Source: Pontimonas sp. (GTDB taxonomy: Bacteria; Actinomycetota; Actinomycetes; Actinomycetales; Microbacteriaceae). From it: a DNA stretch of 64,000 bases. Below the pieces are notes generated by a model that saw only the letters and a program-made list of their open reading frames with translations, was not told where the DNA came from and ran no database searches. The stretch covers positions 20,677 to 84,676 of the forward strand of contig JAFMDO010000002.1 in assembly GCA_017857245.1 (NCBI GenBank). Direction: 5' to 3'. This document shows, one piece after another, positions 46,518 through 58,195 of this stretch. Position numbers and translations under genes: made by a program. The first letter of the stretch is position 1; every line of letters begins with the position of its first letter.

Positions 46518-48569
46518 ATGGATGCCACACGCGCTTTTCGACCCTTCGAGGTGGTGAGCGACTACGCCCCCAGTGGCGACCAACCCCGGGCCCTCGACCA
46601 GCTGGAAACCCGACTTCTCGCGGGTGAATCTGATGTGGTCTTGTTGGGCGCCACAGGCACAGGCAAATCTGCCACCACCGCGTGGTTGATCGAACGTCTT
46701 CAGCGACCCGCGTTGGTACTCGCCCACAATAAGACTCTGGCAGCCCAGTTGGCGACCGAGCTGCGGGATATGTTGCCCCACAACGCGGTTGAATATTTCG
46801 TGTCCTACTACGACTATTACCAGCCTGAGGCGTATGTCCCTCAAACGGACACCTTTATTGAAAAGGATTCTTCGGTGAATGCTGAGGTGGAGAGGCTGCG
46901 CCACTCCACCACGAATTCCCTGCTGAGCAGGCGGGATGTGGTGGTGGTGTCCACGGTGTCTTGTATTTACGGGTTGGGTGCGCCGGAAGATTACTTCGAA
47001 GCCATGGTGTCTCTGCAAGTGGGGCAAAAGATCTCGCGTGAGGCGCTCATTAAGGCTTTTGTTCAGATGCAGTACGAACGTAACGACATTGCGTTTGAAC
47101 GAGGCACCTTTCGGGTGCGGGGGGACACGATTGAGATCATCCCGGTCTATGAAGAGCTCGCTTTGCGCATCGAAATGTTTGGGGACGAAATTGATTCGCT
47201 CAGTTCCCTGCATCCCTTGACCGGGGAGACACTCTCGACGGAGGAAACCATGAGTGTTTTCCCCGCCACCCACTACGCGGCATCGCCCGAAACAATGAAG
47301 CGCGCCGTGCTGGCGATCCGGGAAGAGCTCGAGGTTCGGAGCGGGGAACTTGAGAAGGCGGGAAAGCTGCTCGAAGCCCAGCGCATCCGGATGCGGACCA
47401 CCTATGACCTAGAGATGATGGAGCAGCTGGGGTTCTGCTCCGGGATCGAGAACTATTCACGCCATATCGATGGCCGCCAACCGGGTGAGGCACCGAACTG
47501 TCTGTTGGACTACTTCCCCGAAGACTTCTTGACCGTGATCGACGAATCCCACGTGACCGTCCCGCAAATCGGTGGAATGTATGAAGGGGATGCGTCCAGA
47601 AAGCGGACCCTGGTGGAACACGGTTTCCGACTGCCCAGCGCCATGGATAACCGCCCCCTTAGGTGGGATGAGTTCCTCGCCAGGACCGGGCAAACCCTGT
47701 ATCTTTCAGCGACACCAGGGAAATACGAGCTAGGGGCGGCCGATGGTGTCGTCGAGCAAATTATTCGACCTACGGGCTTGATCGACCCCCACATCGTGGT
47801 GAAGCCCGTTGAGGGTCAAATTGATGATCTTTTGGAACAGATTCGTCAGCGCGTCGAAAAGAATGAACGCGTTCTCGTCACCACGTTGACCAAAAAGATG
47901 TCAGAGGACCTAACGGATTATCTCGATGACGCGGGGGTGAAGGTTCGCTACCTGCACTCTGATGTCGACACCCTTCGGCGGATCGAGTTGCTCACCGAAC
48001 TGAGAGCCGGTGTGTTCGACGTATTGGTCGGCATCAACCTGCTGCGTGAGGGGCTCGACTTGCCCGAAGTCTCCCTGGTGGCCATTCTCGATGCGGACAA
48101 GGAAGGGTTCCTCCGGTCGGCTACCTCCTTGATTCAAACCATTGGTCGGGCAGCGAGAAACGTATCCGGCGAGGTGCATATGTATGCCTCCCGGATAACC
48201 CGCTCCATGGAGCAAGCCATTTCGGAAACGGACCGACGCCGCGAGATGCAGGTGGCTTACAACACCGAACACAACATTGACCCCACGCCCCTGCGGAAAA
48301 AGATCGCGGATATCACCTCGGTACTGGCCAGAGAAAAGGCAGACTCGGAAGACCTTCTGACTGGTGTCACTAATAGCGCTGGCGAAGGCTATTCACGATC
48401 GAGGGGCTTGAAGGACGGACCTGAAGCTTTGCAGTCTCTCATCTCCACGCTCACAGACCAGATGATGCAGGCATCGGGTGAACTCAAGTTTGAGTTGGCC
48501 GGAAAACTGCGCGACGAAGTGCGCGAGTTGAAAAAAGAGTTGCGAGAGATGATCTCGGCCAGCGCGTGA
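46518..48569 (+). CDS. uvrB: Excinuclease ABC subunit B
   Basis: 683 aa from ATG 46518; the ORF-track start at 46350 reads back into coaE. Damage-verifying helicase-like subunit of nucleotide excision repair. [18 protein letters not shown]-loop [14 protein letters not shown] (T where many have GSGKT), the beta-hairpin [30 protein letters not shown] equivalent, QTIGRAARN and the C-terminal UVR/UvrC-binding helix pair. uvrA follows after 39 bases. Confidence 0.96.
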   Translation: MDATRAFRPFEVVSDYAPSGDQPRALDQLETRLLAGESDVVLLGATGTGKSATTAWLIERLQRPALVLAHNKTLAAQLATELRDMLPHNAVEYFVSYYDYYQPEAYVPQTDTFIEKDSSVNAEVERLRHSTTNSLLSRRDVVVVSTVSCIYGLGAPEDYFEAMVSLQVGQKISREALIKAFVQMQYERNDIAFERGTFRVRGDTIEIIPVYEELALRIEMFGDEIDSLSSLHPLTGETLSTEETMSVFPATHYAASPETMKRAVLAIREELEVRSGELEKAGKLLEAQRIRMRTTYDLEMMEQLGFCSGIENYSRHIDGRQPGEAPNCLLDYFPEDFLTVIDESHVTVPQIGGMYEGDASRKRTLVEHGFRLPSAMDNRPLRWDEFLARTGQTLYLSATPGKYELGAADGVVEQIIRPTGLIDPHIVVKPVEGQIDDLLEQIRQRVEKNERVLVTTLTKKMSEDLTDYLDDAGVKVRYLHSDVDTLRRIELLTELRAGVFDVLVGINLLREGLDLPEVSLVAILDADKEGFLRSATSLIQTIGRAARNVSGEVHMYASRITRSMEQAISETDRRREMQVAYNTEHNIDPTPLRKKIADITSVLAREKADSEDLLTGVTNSAGEGYSRSRGLKDGPEALQSLISTLTDQMMQASGELKFELAGKLRDEVRELKKELREMISASA

Positions 48570-48596
48570 GCCCGAGCTCGCCCAGGGTCCGCTGTC

Positions 48597-48602
48597 TAGA
48601 CT
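48597..48602 (+). promoter_or_regulatory. -10 box for leaderless uvrA
   Basis: TAGACT, six bases, then GTG at 48609. The spacing supports GTG 48609 over the in-frame 48603 start of the ORF track. Confidence 0.45.
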
Positions 48603-48608
48603 GTGCTG

Positions 48609-51461
48609 GTGCCTATCGAAATGCCGAAGACGGATTCCATCCTCCACGTTAAGGGCGCGAGGGTTCACAATCTTAAGAATGTGGACGTCACCATTCCCAG
48701 GGATTCCCTCGTGGTATTCACCGGACTTTCGGGGTCTGGAAAGTCTTCACTAGCCTTCGACACCATTTTTGCCGAGGGCCAACGTCGCTATGTCGAATCT
48801 CTTTCCGCGTATGCCCGGCAGTTCCTCGGTCAAGTGGATCGACCCGACGTTGACGTGATAGAGGGTTTGAGTCCAGCGGTCTCCATCGATCAAAAGTCCA
48901 CGAATCGTAATCCCCGATCCACAGTGGGCACCATTACCGAAATCTATGACTACCTTCGCCTACTGTGGGCGCGCACGGGAGTTCCGCACTGCGTCGAATG
49001 CGGAGCACCCATTGCAAGGCAGAGCGTGCAGAGCATCGCAGACACCATCATGAAGAAGGAAGCGGGTTGGCGCTTTCAAATCTTGGCCCCGATCGTGGCT
49101 GGCCGAAAAGGGGAGTTTGCTGACCTATTGCGCAGTCTGAACTCCCAGGGTTACGCCAGGGCGCGTATCGACGGACAAACTGTCACGCTGACCGAAGCCC
49201 CCGCTCTTGCGAAGACAAAAAAACACGACATCGATGTTGTGGTCGACCGGTTAGTCATGGACGAGGAGATCCTCGGCCGCCTCACCGACTCGCTGGAGAC
49301 AGCATTGAAACTGGCAGATGGCACTGTCATCCTCCACAGCGTCGACGAGGATAGCCAAGAGAGCTTCAGCGAAAAACTCAGTTGCCCTAACGGCCACGCG
49401 GTGTCGTTGACCGAAGTGGAACCGAGAACGTTCTCCTTCAATTCACCCTTTGGTGCGTGTCCTGGCTGTTCGGGTTTGGGGTTCACCATGGCGGTGGACC
49501 CCAACATGGTGATTGGTGACGCAGAATTGAGCATCGCCCAGGGGGCCATCAGGCCATGGACTCAAGCAGGTAAGGGCCTGTACGGCTATTTCAAGAACCT
49601 GCTGAACAGCTTGGCCGAAGAGCTCGATTTTGACATGGATACCCCGTGGAACCAGCTTCCCGAAAGTATCCAAGAGTCTGTTCTGCGCGGCAACAACTTC
49701 GAACTTGTCGTTCGATACCGCAACCGCTTTGGGCGGGACGTCAAGTATTCCAGTGGTTTTGAGGGTGTCATTCCCTACATCGAGCGGAAGTTCCACGAGA
49801 CGGATTCCGAGTGGTCAAAACAGCGTTTTGCCGACTATTTGCGAGAAATCCAGTGTCGGGAATGCTCGGGCAAGCGCCTGCGGCCCGACATTCTCGCGGT
49901 TACCGTCAACGATGCATCGATTTCTGATGTTGCCGATATGAGCCTGCAGGACGCGTTCACCTTCATGTCCGGCCTTTCTCTCTCGGAACGCGATTCCGCT
50001 ATCGCAGAACCGATTCTTCGAGAAATCCGCGCGCGTCTGGAGTTTTTGCTCGAGGTGGGCCTGAGCTACCTCAGTATGGCTCGAGCGGCGGGCTCGCTCT
50101 CTGGTGGCGAAGCCCAGCGCATCCGTTTGGCAACCCAGATTGGGTCCGGGTTGACCGGTGTGTTGTACGTTCTGGACGAGCCAAGTATCGGACTCCACCA
50201 GCGAGATAACCGGCGCTTGATTGACACGTTGGTCAAACTCAGAGACCTCGGAAACACCTTGATTGTGGTGGAGCACGACGAGGAAACCATTCAGATGGCG
50301 GATTGGATTGTCGATATTGGCCCGGGCGCTGGCGAATACGGTGGCGAAGTCGTGCACTCAGGGTCCCTGGCCTCGCTACTGAAGGAAAAGAGGTCCATCA
50401 CCGCCGGGTACCTGGCAAAAACGTCTTCCGTGGTTGATGTGCGTCCCCGCCGGGCGGTGGACCATGACCGCGTCATTCGTATCGAAGGCGCCAAAGCCAA
50501 CAACCTTCAAGACGTTTCTGTCGACATCCCTCTGGGGGTAATTGTGGCAATCACCGGGGTTAGCGGATCGGGCAAGTCCTCGCTGGTGAACGATATTTTG
50601 TACCGCTCTCTTGCGAACACCCTCAATGGTGCCAGGCACGTCCCAGGCCTCCACACGCGAATCAAAGGCGTGGAGCAGCTGGACAAGATTGTTCACGTCG
50701 ACCAGGCCCCCATTGGACGCACGCCCCGAAGTAATCCCGCCACCTACACCGGAGTGTTTGACAAAATCCGGGCCCTTTTCGCTGAAACTGCCGAAGCAAA
50801 AATGCGGGGCTACCAGCCCGGCCGGTTCAGTTTCAACGTCAAAGGCGGCCGATGCGAGAACTGCTCCGGCGATGGGACCATCACCATCGAAATGAACTTT
50901 CTTCCCGATGTCTATGTCGATTGCGAAGTGTGCCACGGGGCGCGCTATAACAGAGAGACTTTGCAGGTTCACTACAAGGGCAAAACCATCGCGGATGTGT
51001 TGAACATGCCGATAGAGGAAGCAACCACTTTTTTCGAACCTATTTCCACGATTCACAGGTTCCTAAAAACCTTGGTCGATGTCGGATTGGGGTATGTGCG
51101 CCTGGGGCAAGCTGCCACCACGCTCTCGGGTGGCGAAGCACAGCGCGTGAAGCTTGCGACGGAGCTTCAGAAGCGCTCCACAGGCAGAACCATTTACGTG
51201 TTGGATGAACCCACCACGGGCCTTCACTTCCACGACGTGAAGAAGCTGCTCGATGTCCTGCAAAGCCTGGGGGACAAGGGGAACACGGTTGTCGTAATCG
51301 AACACAATCTGGATGTCATCGGGGCCTCAGATTGGGTTATCGATCTCGGGCCCGAAGGAGGGGCCGGCGGAGGCACGGTTGTCGCCACCGGAACCCCCGA
51401 GACCATCGCCGCACACAAGGGCTCCTACACCGGTTCGTTCCTCGCCGAGGTTCTTCCTTAG
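48609..51461 (+). CDS. uvrA: Excinuclease ABC subunit A
   Basis: 950 aa from GTG 48609 ([11 protein letters not shown]). Two ABC ATPase halves: Walker [13 protein letters not shown] and [12 protein letters not shown], signatures [13 protein letters not shown] and [13 protein letters not shown], and zinc-finger cysteines (CPGCSG in the first half; CENCSGDG and CEVCHG in the second). It finds DNA damage and loads UvrB. Complete, no truncation. uvrC starts three bases after the stop. Confidence 0.97.
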   Translation: MPIEMPKTDSILHVKGARVHNLKNVDVTIPRDSLVVFTGLSGSGKSSLAFDTIFAEGQRRYVESLSAYARQFLGQVDRPDVDVIEGLSPAVSIDQKSTNRNPRSTVGTITEIYDYLRLLWARTGVPHCVECGAPIARQSVQSIADTIMKKEAGWRFQILAPIVAGRKGEFADLLRSLNSQGYARARIDGQTVTLTEAPALAKTKKHDIDVVVDRLVMDEEILGRLTDSLETALKLADGTVILHSVDEDSQESFSEKLSCPNGHAVSLTEVEPRTFSFNSPFGACPGCSGLGFTMAVDPNMVIGDAELSIAQGAIRPWTQAGKGLYGYFKNLLNSLAEELDFDMDTPWNQLPESIQESVLRGNNFELVVRYRNRFGRDVKYSSGFEGVIPYIERKFHETDSEWSKQRFADYLREIQCRECSGKRLRPDILAVTVNDASISDVADMSLQDAFTFMSGLSLSERDSAIAEPILREIRARLEFLLEVGLSYLSMARAAGSLSGGEAQRIRLATQIGSGLTGVLYVLDEPSIGLHQRDNRRLIDTLVKLRDLGNTLIVVEHDEETIQMADWIVDIGPGAGEYGGEVVHSGSLASLLKEKRSITAGYLAKTSSVVDVRPRRAVDHDRVIRIEGAKANNLQDVSVDIPLGVIVAITGVSGSGKSSLVNDILYRSLANTLNGARHVPGLHTRIKGVEQLDKIVHVDQAPIGRTPRSNPATYTGVFDKIRALFAETAEAKMRGYQPGRFSFNVKGGRCENCSGDGTITIEMNFLPDVYVDCEVCHGARYNRETLQVHYKGKTIADVLNMPIEEATTFFEPISTIHRFLKTLVDVGLGYVRLGQAATTLSGGEAQRVKLATELQKRSTGRTIYVLDEPTTGLHFHDVKKLLDVLQSLGDKGNTVVVIEHNLDVIGASDWVIDLGPEGGAGGGTVVATGTPETIAAHKGSYTGSFLAEVLP

Positions 51462-51464
51462 GTC

Positions 51465-53324
51465 ATGGCCAAGCGGCACGACTGGCAACCAGACACCGCT
51501 GCCATCCCCACCACACCGGGGGTGTATCGGTTTATGGATGATGCCGGTCGGGTCCTATATGTCGGTAAGGCCAAGAATCTTCGCTCTCGCCTCACGAACT
51601 ATTTCCAAAAACCCGCGTCGCTGCACGAACGAACAAGACGCATGGTGGGCCTGGCCCGTGGTGTCGATTGGACGCTCGTTCCTTCCGAGCGCCAAGCGCT
51701 TCACCTGGAATACCTGTGGATCAAGCAGTATCAGCCGGAATTTAATGTTCGATTCCGCGATGACAAGTCCTATCCCTACCTGGTGGTGACGCTGGAGGAA
51801 GATATTCCGCGCGTTTTTTTGGCCCGGAAACGTGGGATCAAAGGAGCCCGCTATTTCGGTCCTTTCCCGACCGCCTACGCCCTGCGGGAGACGCTCTCCA
51901 CGGTGTTGAAGGCGTTCCCGGTTCGATCCTGCTCGCAGAGCACCTATCAGAGGGCCGAACAACAGGGACGACCGTGCCTACTGGGTGATATCGGAAAATG
52001 CGCAGCCCCGTGTGTGGGACGAGTCAGCTCTGCCGAACACAAGGCTCTGGCGCTATCGCTGGCGTCGTTTATGGCCGGCAAAGACGGCGAAGTCACGACC
52101 GTTTTGCACCAGAGCATGGAACTCGCTGCCCGCGACCTCGAGTTTGAACGCGCCGCGAGGCTCCGCGACCGCCTGGAGGCCATTAATACGATTCTTCAAG
52201 GCAACACGATGGTGCTGTCCGAAGATATCGATGTCGACATCTTCGGACTCGCGTCAGATTCTCTGGTTGCCGCCGCCCACCTTTTCCGGGTGCGGGGTGG
52301 TCGCATCCGCAGCGCCAAAGGCTTCATCGTGGAAGTCCCCTCTGAAGAGGACGACGAGGGACTCAGTGAGCTAATTCTGCGGGATGGGTTCGAAGGCGAG
52401 GCTCCGGCTCGCACAGTCATCGTCCCCACCCTTCCTGCCAACGCTGCCGCATGGCAGGAGCAGCTGGGGCAGCTGCGCCGCGATACCGGCGAGAGTGGCT
52501 CTGTGAAGCTCAAGAAGGCCTCGCGGGGCGAACTCGCCATACTCCAAGCAACCGTGACGATGAACGCCTCTCACACCCTCCAGGGCTATCTCTCCAAGCG
52601 CACCAGTGACCCCAATACCCGGTCGAGGGCGCTCTCGGAGATTCAAACCACGATGGGGCTCGCTGAGGCTCCGCTGCGCATGGAGTGTTTCGATGTGTCC
52701 CACCTCGGTGGAGAAAACCAAGTCGCATCTATGGTGGTGTTTGAAGATGGCTTGCCCCGAAAGGACTACTACCGTCGCTTCGCCATTCGCGACGCCCGAG
52801 ATGACACGGATGCGATTCATGAAGTAATTTCGCGCAGGGTGGCCCGGATGGTTGCCAGTGATGACGGTTCCGAGTCTGCTCGCGGTTTTCGCTATCCGCC
52901 GGGACTGATCGTCGTGGACGGCGGACTACCGCAGGTGAATGCCGCAAAACGCGCCCTCACCGAGGCGGGCATCGACATTCCTGTCTGCGGACTCGCCAAG
53001 AAGCTTGAAGAAGTGTGGCGGCCGGGAGAGTCCTACCCCCTTATTTTCCCCCGGAACAGCGAGGCACTGTTCTTGCTGCAACGCATCCGTGATGAATCCC
53101 ACCGGGTTGCCATTAGTTACCAACGCTCCACCAGGAAGCGATCGTTGACCTCTGAACTGCGGGATATTCCGGGTGTGGGGGAGGAAATGGCGAAAGCCAT
53201 TCTCCGCCATTTTGGTTCGGTGTCCAAGGTGAGGTCGGCCAGCATCCAAGCGATTCAAGAGGTGCCGAAGGTTGGGCCAAAGCTGGCGGAGAAGATCCAT
53301 TCTTTTCTCGCTCCCCCCAGCTGA
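51465..53324 (+). CDS. uvrC: Excinuclease ABC subunit C
   Basis: 619 aa, the incision nuclease. N-terminal GIY-YIG domain (PGVYRFMDDAGRVLYVGKAKNLRSRL), a UVR motif near residue 220 (FERAARLRDRLEAI), the RNase H-like nuclease (ECFDVSHLGGENQVASMVVFEDG, VVDGGLPQVNAA) and C-terminal helix-hairpin-helix pair (IPGVGEEMAKAIL, VPKVGPKLAEKIH). All three uvr genes are together here, whereas in mycobacteria uvrC lies apart from uvrA and uvrB. Confidence 0.96.
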   Translation: MAKRHDWQPDTAAIPTTPGVYRFMDDAGRVLYVGKAKNLRSRLTNYFQKPASLHERTRRMVGLARGVDWTLVPSERQALHLEYLWIKQYQPEFNVRFRDDKSYPYLVVTLEEDIPRVFLARKRGIKGARYFGPFPTAYALRETLSTVLKAFPVRSCSQSTYQRAEQQGRPCLLGDIGKCAAPCVGRVSSAEHKALALSLASFMAGKDGEVTTVLHQSMELAARDLEFERAARLRDRLEAINTILQGNTMVLSEDIDVDIFGLASDSLVAAAHLFRVRGGRIRSAKGFIVEVPSEEDDEGLSELILRDGFEGEAPARTVIVPTLPANAAAWQEQLGQLRRDTGESGSVKLKKASRGELAILQATVTMNASHTLQGYLSKRTSDPNTRSRALSEIQTTMGLAEAPLRMECFDVSHLGGENQVASMVVFEDGLPRKDYYRRFAIRDARDDTDAIHEVISRRVARMVASDDGSESARGFRYPPGLIVVDGGLPQVNAAKRALTEAGIDIPVCGLAKKLEEVWRPGESYPLIFPRNSEALFLLQRIRDESHRVAISYQRSTRKRSLTSELRDIPGVGEEMAKAILRHFGSVSKVRSASIQAIQEVPKVGPKLAEKIHSFLAPPS

Positions 53325-53332
53325 CCACAGCG

Positions 53333-53338
53333 TAGAAT
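53333..53338 (+). promoter_or_regulatory. Candidate -10 box for rapZ
   Basis: TAGAAT in the 36-base uvrC-rapZ gap. Predicted start near 53345 gives a short leader with GGAAAGGG before ATG 53361. Confidence 0.4.
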
Positions 53339-53360
53339 GGAGGAGCACCGGAAAGGGCCC

Positions 53361-54236
53361 ATGCCTCAGACCCCACCCACCAATCGCGTTCTGATCGTGA
53401 CCGGCATGTCGGGTGCCGGGCGCTCTACGGCAGCCAACGCGCTGGAAGACCTGGGATGGTACGTGGTGGATAACCTGCCTCCCCAGATGCTGCCCCCCCT
53501 GGTGCAACTTGCGCGGGAACCCGACTCTTCGATGCCTCTGCTTGCTGCTGTCGTTGACGTCCGCGGCGGCGCACTATTTACTGACGCGACCGACGTGGTG
53601 TCTCGCCTCGCGCAAGACCCCGACATTCAGGTCGTCTTCCTCGACTCGACCGATGACATTCTGGTCCGACGCTTCGAACAGGTGAGGCGCCCCCACCCGC
53701 TCCAAGAGGAGGGGACGCTGCTGGATGGCATCATCAGGGAGCGCGGTGTGATGCACGCAATTCGGGAGGACAGCGATCTGCTGATCGATACGTCCGAGAT
53801 GAACATTCACCAGCTCACCTTGGCCATTAAGAGCGCCTACGGTGAACCGGGTGAAGCAAAGACAAGGCTCACGGTGATGAGCTTTGGCTTCAAATATGGT
53901 GTTCCCAGTGACGTGGACATGATTGCCGATATGCGTTTTCTTCCGAATCCTTATTGGGAGGAAGGTCTGCGGCGTTCTTCCGGCACGGACGGCCCGGTGA
54001 GCGACTACGTCACCACCAACCCCGCGGCGGGGGAGTTCTTGGAGCACTATCTGAAGGCGCTCGATACGGTGCTGGCAGGGTACGTGAGCGAGAATAAAAC
54101 CTATGCAACGCTTGCGATAGGGTGTACCGGTGGTAGGCATCGCTCGGTAGCGATGGCAGAAGAAATCGTGGCCCGCTTAGGCTCCCGACAAGACATCCAA
54201 GTTTCGGTCAAGCACCGGGACTTGGGTCGCGAATAG
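53361..54236 (+). CDS. rapZ: RapZ-family nucleotide-binding protein
   Basis: 291 aa from ATG 53361; the ORF-track start at 53337 overlaps the -10 box. P-loop VTGMSGAGRSTAANALEDLG, Walker B-like LDSTDDILVRRFEQVRRPHPL, and the C-terminal domain SFGFKYGVPSDVDMIADMRFLPNP with IGCTGGRHRSVAMAEE. In E. coli RapZ controls glmS small RNAs; in actinobacteria its role is not settled. It normally forms rapZ-yvcK-whiA, but yvcK is absent here. Confidence 0.93.
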   Translation: MPQTPPTNRVLIVTGMSGAGRSTAANALEDLGWYVVDNLPPQMLPPLVQLAREPDSSMPLLAAVVDVRGGALFTDATDVVSRLAQDPDIQVVFLDSTDDILVRRFEQVRRPHPLQEEGTLLDGIIRERGVMHAIREDSDLLIDTSEMNIHQLTLAIKSAYGEPGEAKTRLTVMSFGFKYGVPSDVDMIADMRFLPNPYWEEGLRRSSGTDGPVSDYVTTNPAAGEFLEHYLKALDTVLAGYVSENKTYATLAIGCTGGRHRSVAMAEEIVARLGSRQDIQVSVKHRDLGRE

Positions 54237-54239
54237 GTT
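54234..54239 (+). promoter_or_regulatory. -10 box for leaderless whiA, overlapping rapZ stop
   Basis: TAGGTT whose TAG is the rapZ stop, then CCCTTT and the whiA ATG at 54246: exact leaderless spacing and no ribosome site. Confidence 0.5.
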
Positions 54240-54245
54240 CCCTTT

Positions 54246-55223
54246 ATGCACTCTCTGACCGTTGCGGTGAAGGACGAGCTGGTCTCCGCGACGTCCTTGA
54301 CCACCAGCCAGAGGGTCGCCGAGCTTGCCACCATCCTCCGTTTTGCCGGCGGTCTCCACGTCATCGGGGGCAACCTCGCCGTGGAAGTTGAACTGGATCA
54401 TATGGAGGCGGCGAAACGCGTGCGTCGCGACATCAGAGACGTGTTTGGTATGGCCACTGACGCTGCTGTCATGCAGCCCTCGGGAAACCGTACCCACCCC
54501 CTCTACGTAGTTCGCGTGCGCCAGGGGGGCGAGACCCTCGCCCGTCAAACAGGTCTCCTTGATTCCCGAAAGCGCCCTGTGCGCGGTCTTCCCAACAAGC
54601 TGACCACCTCACCGGTTGGAGATTTGCCGGCGATTTGGCGGGGTGCCTTTCTCGCGACAGGGTCGATCAGCGAACCCGGCCGATCCGCGGCCATTGAGAT
54701 CGTTGCTCCCACGGGGGAGGCCGCCATGGCCATGGTCGGCATCGGTGCACGCATCGGTGTTGCCGCCAAAGCCCGCGAGGTCCGCATGGCCCACCGCGTC
54801 ATGGTGCGTGATGGCGACGCCATTTCCGACCTCCTGGTGCGCATGGGTGCCCCCGGAGCTGTGGGTGAATGGGAAAAACTGCGCGAACGGCGCGAAGTCA
54901 GAGCGACTGCCAATCGGCTGGTGAACTTTGACGATGCCAACCTACGACGGTCCGCGCAGGCGGCCGTCGCCGCGTGCGCGCGGGTCGAGCGTGCGATGGA
55001 GCTCCTGGGAACAGGCATTCCCGACCATCTCCTGTATGCGGGGAATCTGCGGCTTGCCCACCGCGATGCGAGTTTGGATGAACTGGGCCACCATGCTGAC
55101 CCTCCGCTGACCAAAGACGCGGTGGCGGGCCGTATTCGAAGGCTGCTAGCTATGGCAGACAAGAAGGCCGAAGACATGGGAGTACCGAACACCCTCGATA
55201 GCGTTCCCGACGAGATCGACTAG
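54246..55223 (+). CDS. whiA: WhiA sporulation/division regulator
   Basis: 325 aa. N-terminal LAGLIDADG-like domain (residues ~60-200; degenerate, non-nuclease in the family: [20 protein letters not shown]) and a C-terminal helix-turn-helix (residues ~250-310, [28 protein letters not shown]). In Streptomyces WhiA with WhiB controls sporulation septation; in non-sporulating actinobacteria it is kept, probably for cell division genes. Directly after rapZ, with its own -10 box. Confidence 0.94.
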   Translation: MHSLTVAVKDELVSATSLTTSQRVAELATILRFAGGLHVIGGNLAVEVELDHMEAAKRVRRDIRDVFGMATDAAVMQPSGNRTHPLYVVRVRQGGETLARQTGLLDSRKRPVRGLPNKLTTSPVGDLPAIWRGAFLATGSISEPGRSAAIEIVAPTGEAAMAMVGIGARIGVAAKAREVRMAHRVMVRDGDAISDLLVRMGAPGAVGEWEKLRERREVRATANRLVNFDDANLRRSAQAAVAACARVERAMELLGTGIPDHLLYAGNLRLAHRDASLDELGHHADPPLTKDAVAGRIRRLLAMADKKAEDMGVPNTLDSVPDEID

Positions 55224-55250
55224 TCCCAGGCTCCACTCACTTGGAGCTTC

Positions 55251-55256
55251 TACACT
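55251..55256 (+). promoter_or_regulatory. -10 box for sodA
   Basis: TACACT, with a predicted start near 55263 and a 20-base leader containing the near-perfect AGGAGGT ribosome site of sodA. No strong -35. Confidence 0.45.
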
Positions 55257-55282
55257 GCAAATACCCAACAGGAGGTCCACCG

Positions 55283-55905
55283 ATGACATATTCACTGCCT
55301 GAACTCAGCTACGACTACCAGGCCCTTGAGCCCCACATCTCTGCACGCATCATGGAATTGCATCACTCGAAGCACCACCAGGCCTATGTCGATGGAGCCA
55401 ACAACGCCCTGAAGGGGCTGGCCGAAGCTCGCGAGACCGGCGTTTTCGCCAACGTTAACCGCCTGGAGAAAGATCTCGCGTTCCATCTTGGTGGTCACGT
55501 CAACCACAGCATTTTCTGGACCAACCTGCACCCCGATGGCGGGGGATCACCCGAGGGTGAAGTTGCCGCAGCCATTGGCGAGTTCTTTGGGTCCTTTGAA
55601 GCCTTCCAAGCCCACTTCACTGCGGCGTCCATGGGTATCCAGGGATCCGGCTGGGGCGTCTTGTCTTGGGACCCTGTGGGAGCGCAGCTCATTATCCAGC
55701 AGTTGTTTGACCAGCAGGGCAACACGGCGCAGGGCACGATCCCCCTCCTTCAACTCGATATGTGGGAGCACGCCTTCTACCTCGACTACGTGAACGTCAA
55801 AGCCGATTATGTGAAGGCTTTTTGGAACATTGTGAACTGGGAAAACGTGGGCCAACGCTTTGAAGCCGCCCGCACCTCGGCTGCTGCAACACTGCTAATA
55901 TCTTA

Positions 55906-55906
<1 letters not shown>
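55283..55906 (+). CDS. sodA: Superoxide dismutase (Mn/Fe family)
   Basis: 207 aa from ATG 55283 with AGGAGGT seven bases upstream; the 55241 start of the ORF track is upstream of the promoter. Metal ligands: His in MELHHSKHHQAYV, His in LGGHVNHSIFW, Asp and His in QLDMWEHAFYLDY. HVNHSIFW and MWEHAFYLDY favour the Mn-type. No signal peptide. Converts superoxide to peroxide and oxygen in the cytoplasm. It stands alone between whiA and gap with its own promoter and a hairpin after it. Confidence 0.94.
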
Positions 55907-56977
<1,071 letters not shown>

Positions 56978-56980
56978 CCG

Positions 56981-58195
56981 GTGCTGCGGACTCTCAGCGA
57001 GGACACTGACTTCGACGGTCAGGTTGTTTTTCTCCGTGTTGATGCCAATGTCCCATTGGATAAGGGCGTCATTACCGATGACGGGCGTATCAGGGCTTTT
57101 GTGCCCACGCTGGAGTGGTTACTGGCCAAGGGCGCTGCGGTGGTCGTGGCGAGCCATCTGGGGCGGCCCAGCGGGCCCGAGGATGTTGGGCTGAGCCTCG
57201 CTCCCGTTGCCGAGCGCCTCGGCGAGCTGTTGAACACCCCGGTCGCGCTCATTCCCGGGGTCAGCGGCCCTCTGGTGTGGTCGAGCGTCGACGCGTTGCT
57301 GCCAGGCCACGTCTGCATGGTCGAGAACCTCCGCTTTGACCCTCGAGAGACCTCGACCGACGCCGCAGAGAGGCTCGAATTGGCGATGGAGTGGGCCGAC
57401 CACGTCGACGCCACTGTGGTTGACGGGTTCGGGGTGGTGCACCGCAAGCAATCGAGTGTGTATGAACTGCCCAGCCTGACCAACAGCTATGCCGGTTTTC
57501 TGGTGGCAAAAGAGGTAGAGGTCCTCACCACCCTCACCAGTGATCCCCAACGGCCCTATACCGTCGTTCTGGGCGGTTCCAAAGTGTCCGACAAGCTCGG
57601 TGTCATTGAAGCGCTTTTGCCCTCCGTTGATCACATCGTGATCGGCGGAGGGATGGTGTTCACCATTCTCAAGGCCCAGGGGTTCGCGGTGGGTGCAAGT
57701 TTGCTCGAAAAAGACATGCTCGAGACGTCGGAGCGATTCCTCGCCCAAGCTGCAGAAAACAACGTCACCATCCACCTACCCACCGACATTGTGATGGCCG
57801 AGGGTTTTTCCCCTACGGCCTCGCACGTGGTGCTGGGGGTTGAAGAATTGGAATCGGGCGAAGTGGGCTCCGAGGCGATGGGGCTCGATATTGGCCCCCA
57901 AAGCGCGCAGGCTTTCGCTGAGGTGGTGGCCTCATCCAAGACGGTGTTTTGGAATGGTCCCATGGGGGTTTTCGAGTTCGAGGCATTTTCTGGCGGCACC
58001 AGGGTGTTGGCCCAGGCTCTCACCACTGTCACAGGCTTGTCTGTTGTGGGGGGCGGAGACTCTGCCGCCGCGGTGAGGTCGCTGGGGTTTGAGGAATCAG
58101 CCTTTGGGCACATTTCCACTGGCGGAGGGGCAAGCCTCGAGTTCTTAGAGGGGTCCGTTTTACCGGGATTGGAGATATTGGGATGGCAACGCTGA
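56981..58195 (+). CDS. pgk: Phosphoglycerate kinase
   Basis: 404 aa. N-terminal 3-PG site FLRVDANVPLDKG and SHLGRPSG, middle LENLRFDPRET, GSKVSDKLGVIEAL, and nucleotide-domain end VVGGGDSAAAVRSLGFE with STGGGASLEFLEG. Makes ATP from 1,3-bisphosphoglycerate. GTG start three bases after gap with no clear ribosome site, so translation probably depends on gap. Overlaps tpiA by 13 bases. Confidence 0.96.
   Translation: MLRTLSEDTDFDGQVVFLRVDANVPLDKGVITDDGRIRAFVPTLEWLLAKGAAVVVASHLGRPSGPEDVGLSLAPVAERLGELLNTPVALIPGVSGPLVWSSVDALLPGHVCMVENLRFDPRETSTDAAERLELAMEWADHVDATVVDGFGVVHRKQSSVYELPSLTNSYAGFLVAKEVEVLTTLTSDPQRPYTVVLGGSKVSDKLGVIEALLPSVDHIVIGGGMVFTILKAQGFAVGASLLEKDMLETSERFLAQAAENNVTIHLPTDIVMAEGFSPTASHVVLGVEELESGEVGSEAMGLDIGPQSAQAFAEVVASSKTVFWNGPMGVFEFEAFSGGTRVLAQALTTVTGLSVVGGGDSAAAVRSLGFEESAFGHISTGGGASLEFLEGSVLPGLEILGWQR

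Noticed and set aside
46400-48660. SOS (LexA) boxes upstream of uvrB and uvrA
   Set aside because: I looked for GAAC-N4-GTTC-type palindromes near both starts and saw none; damage control may still exist elsewhere.
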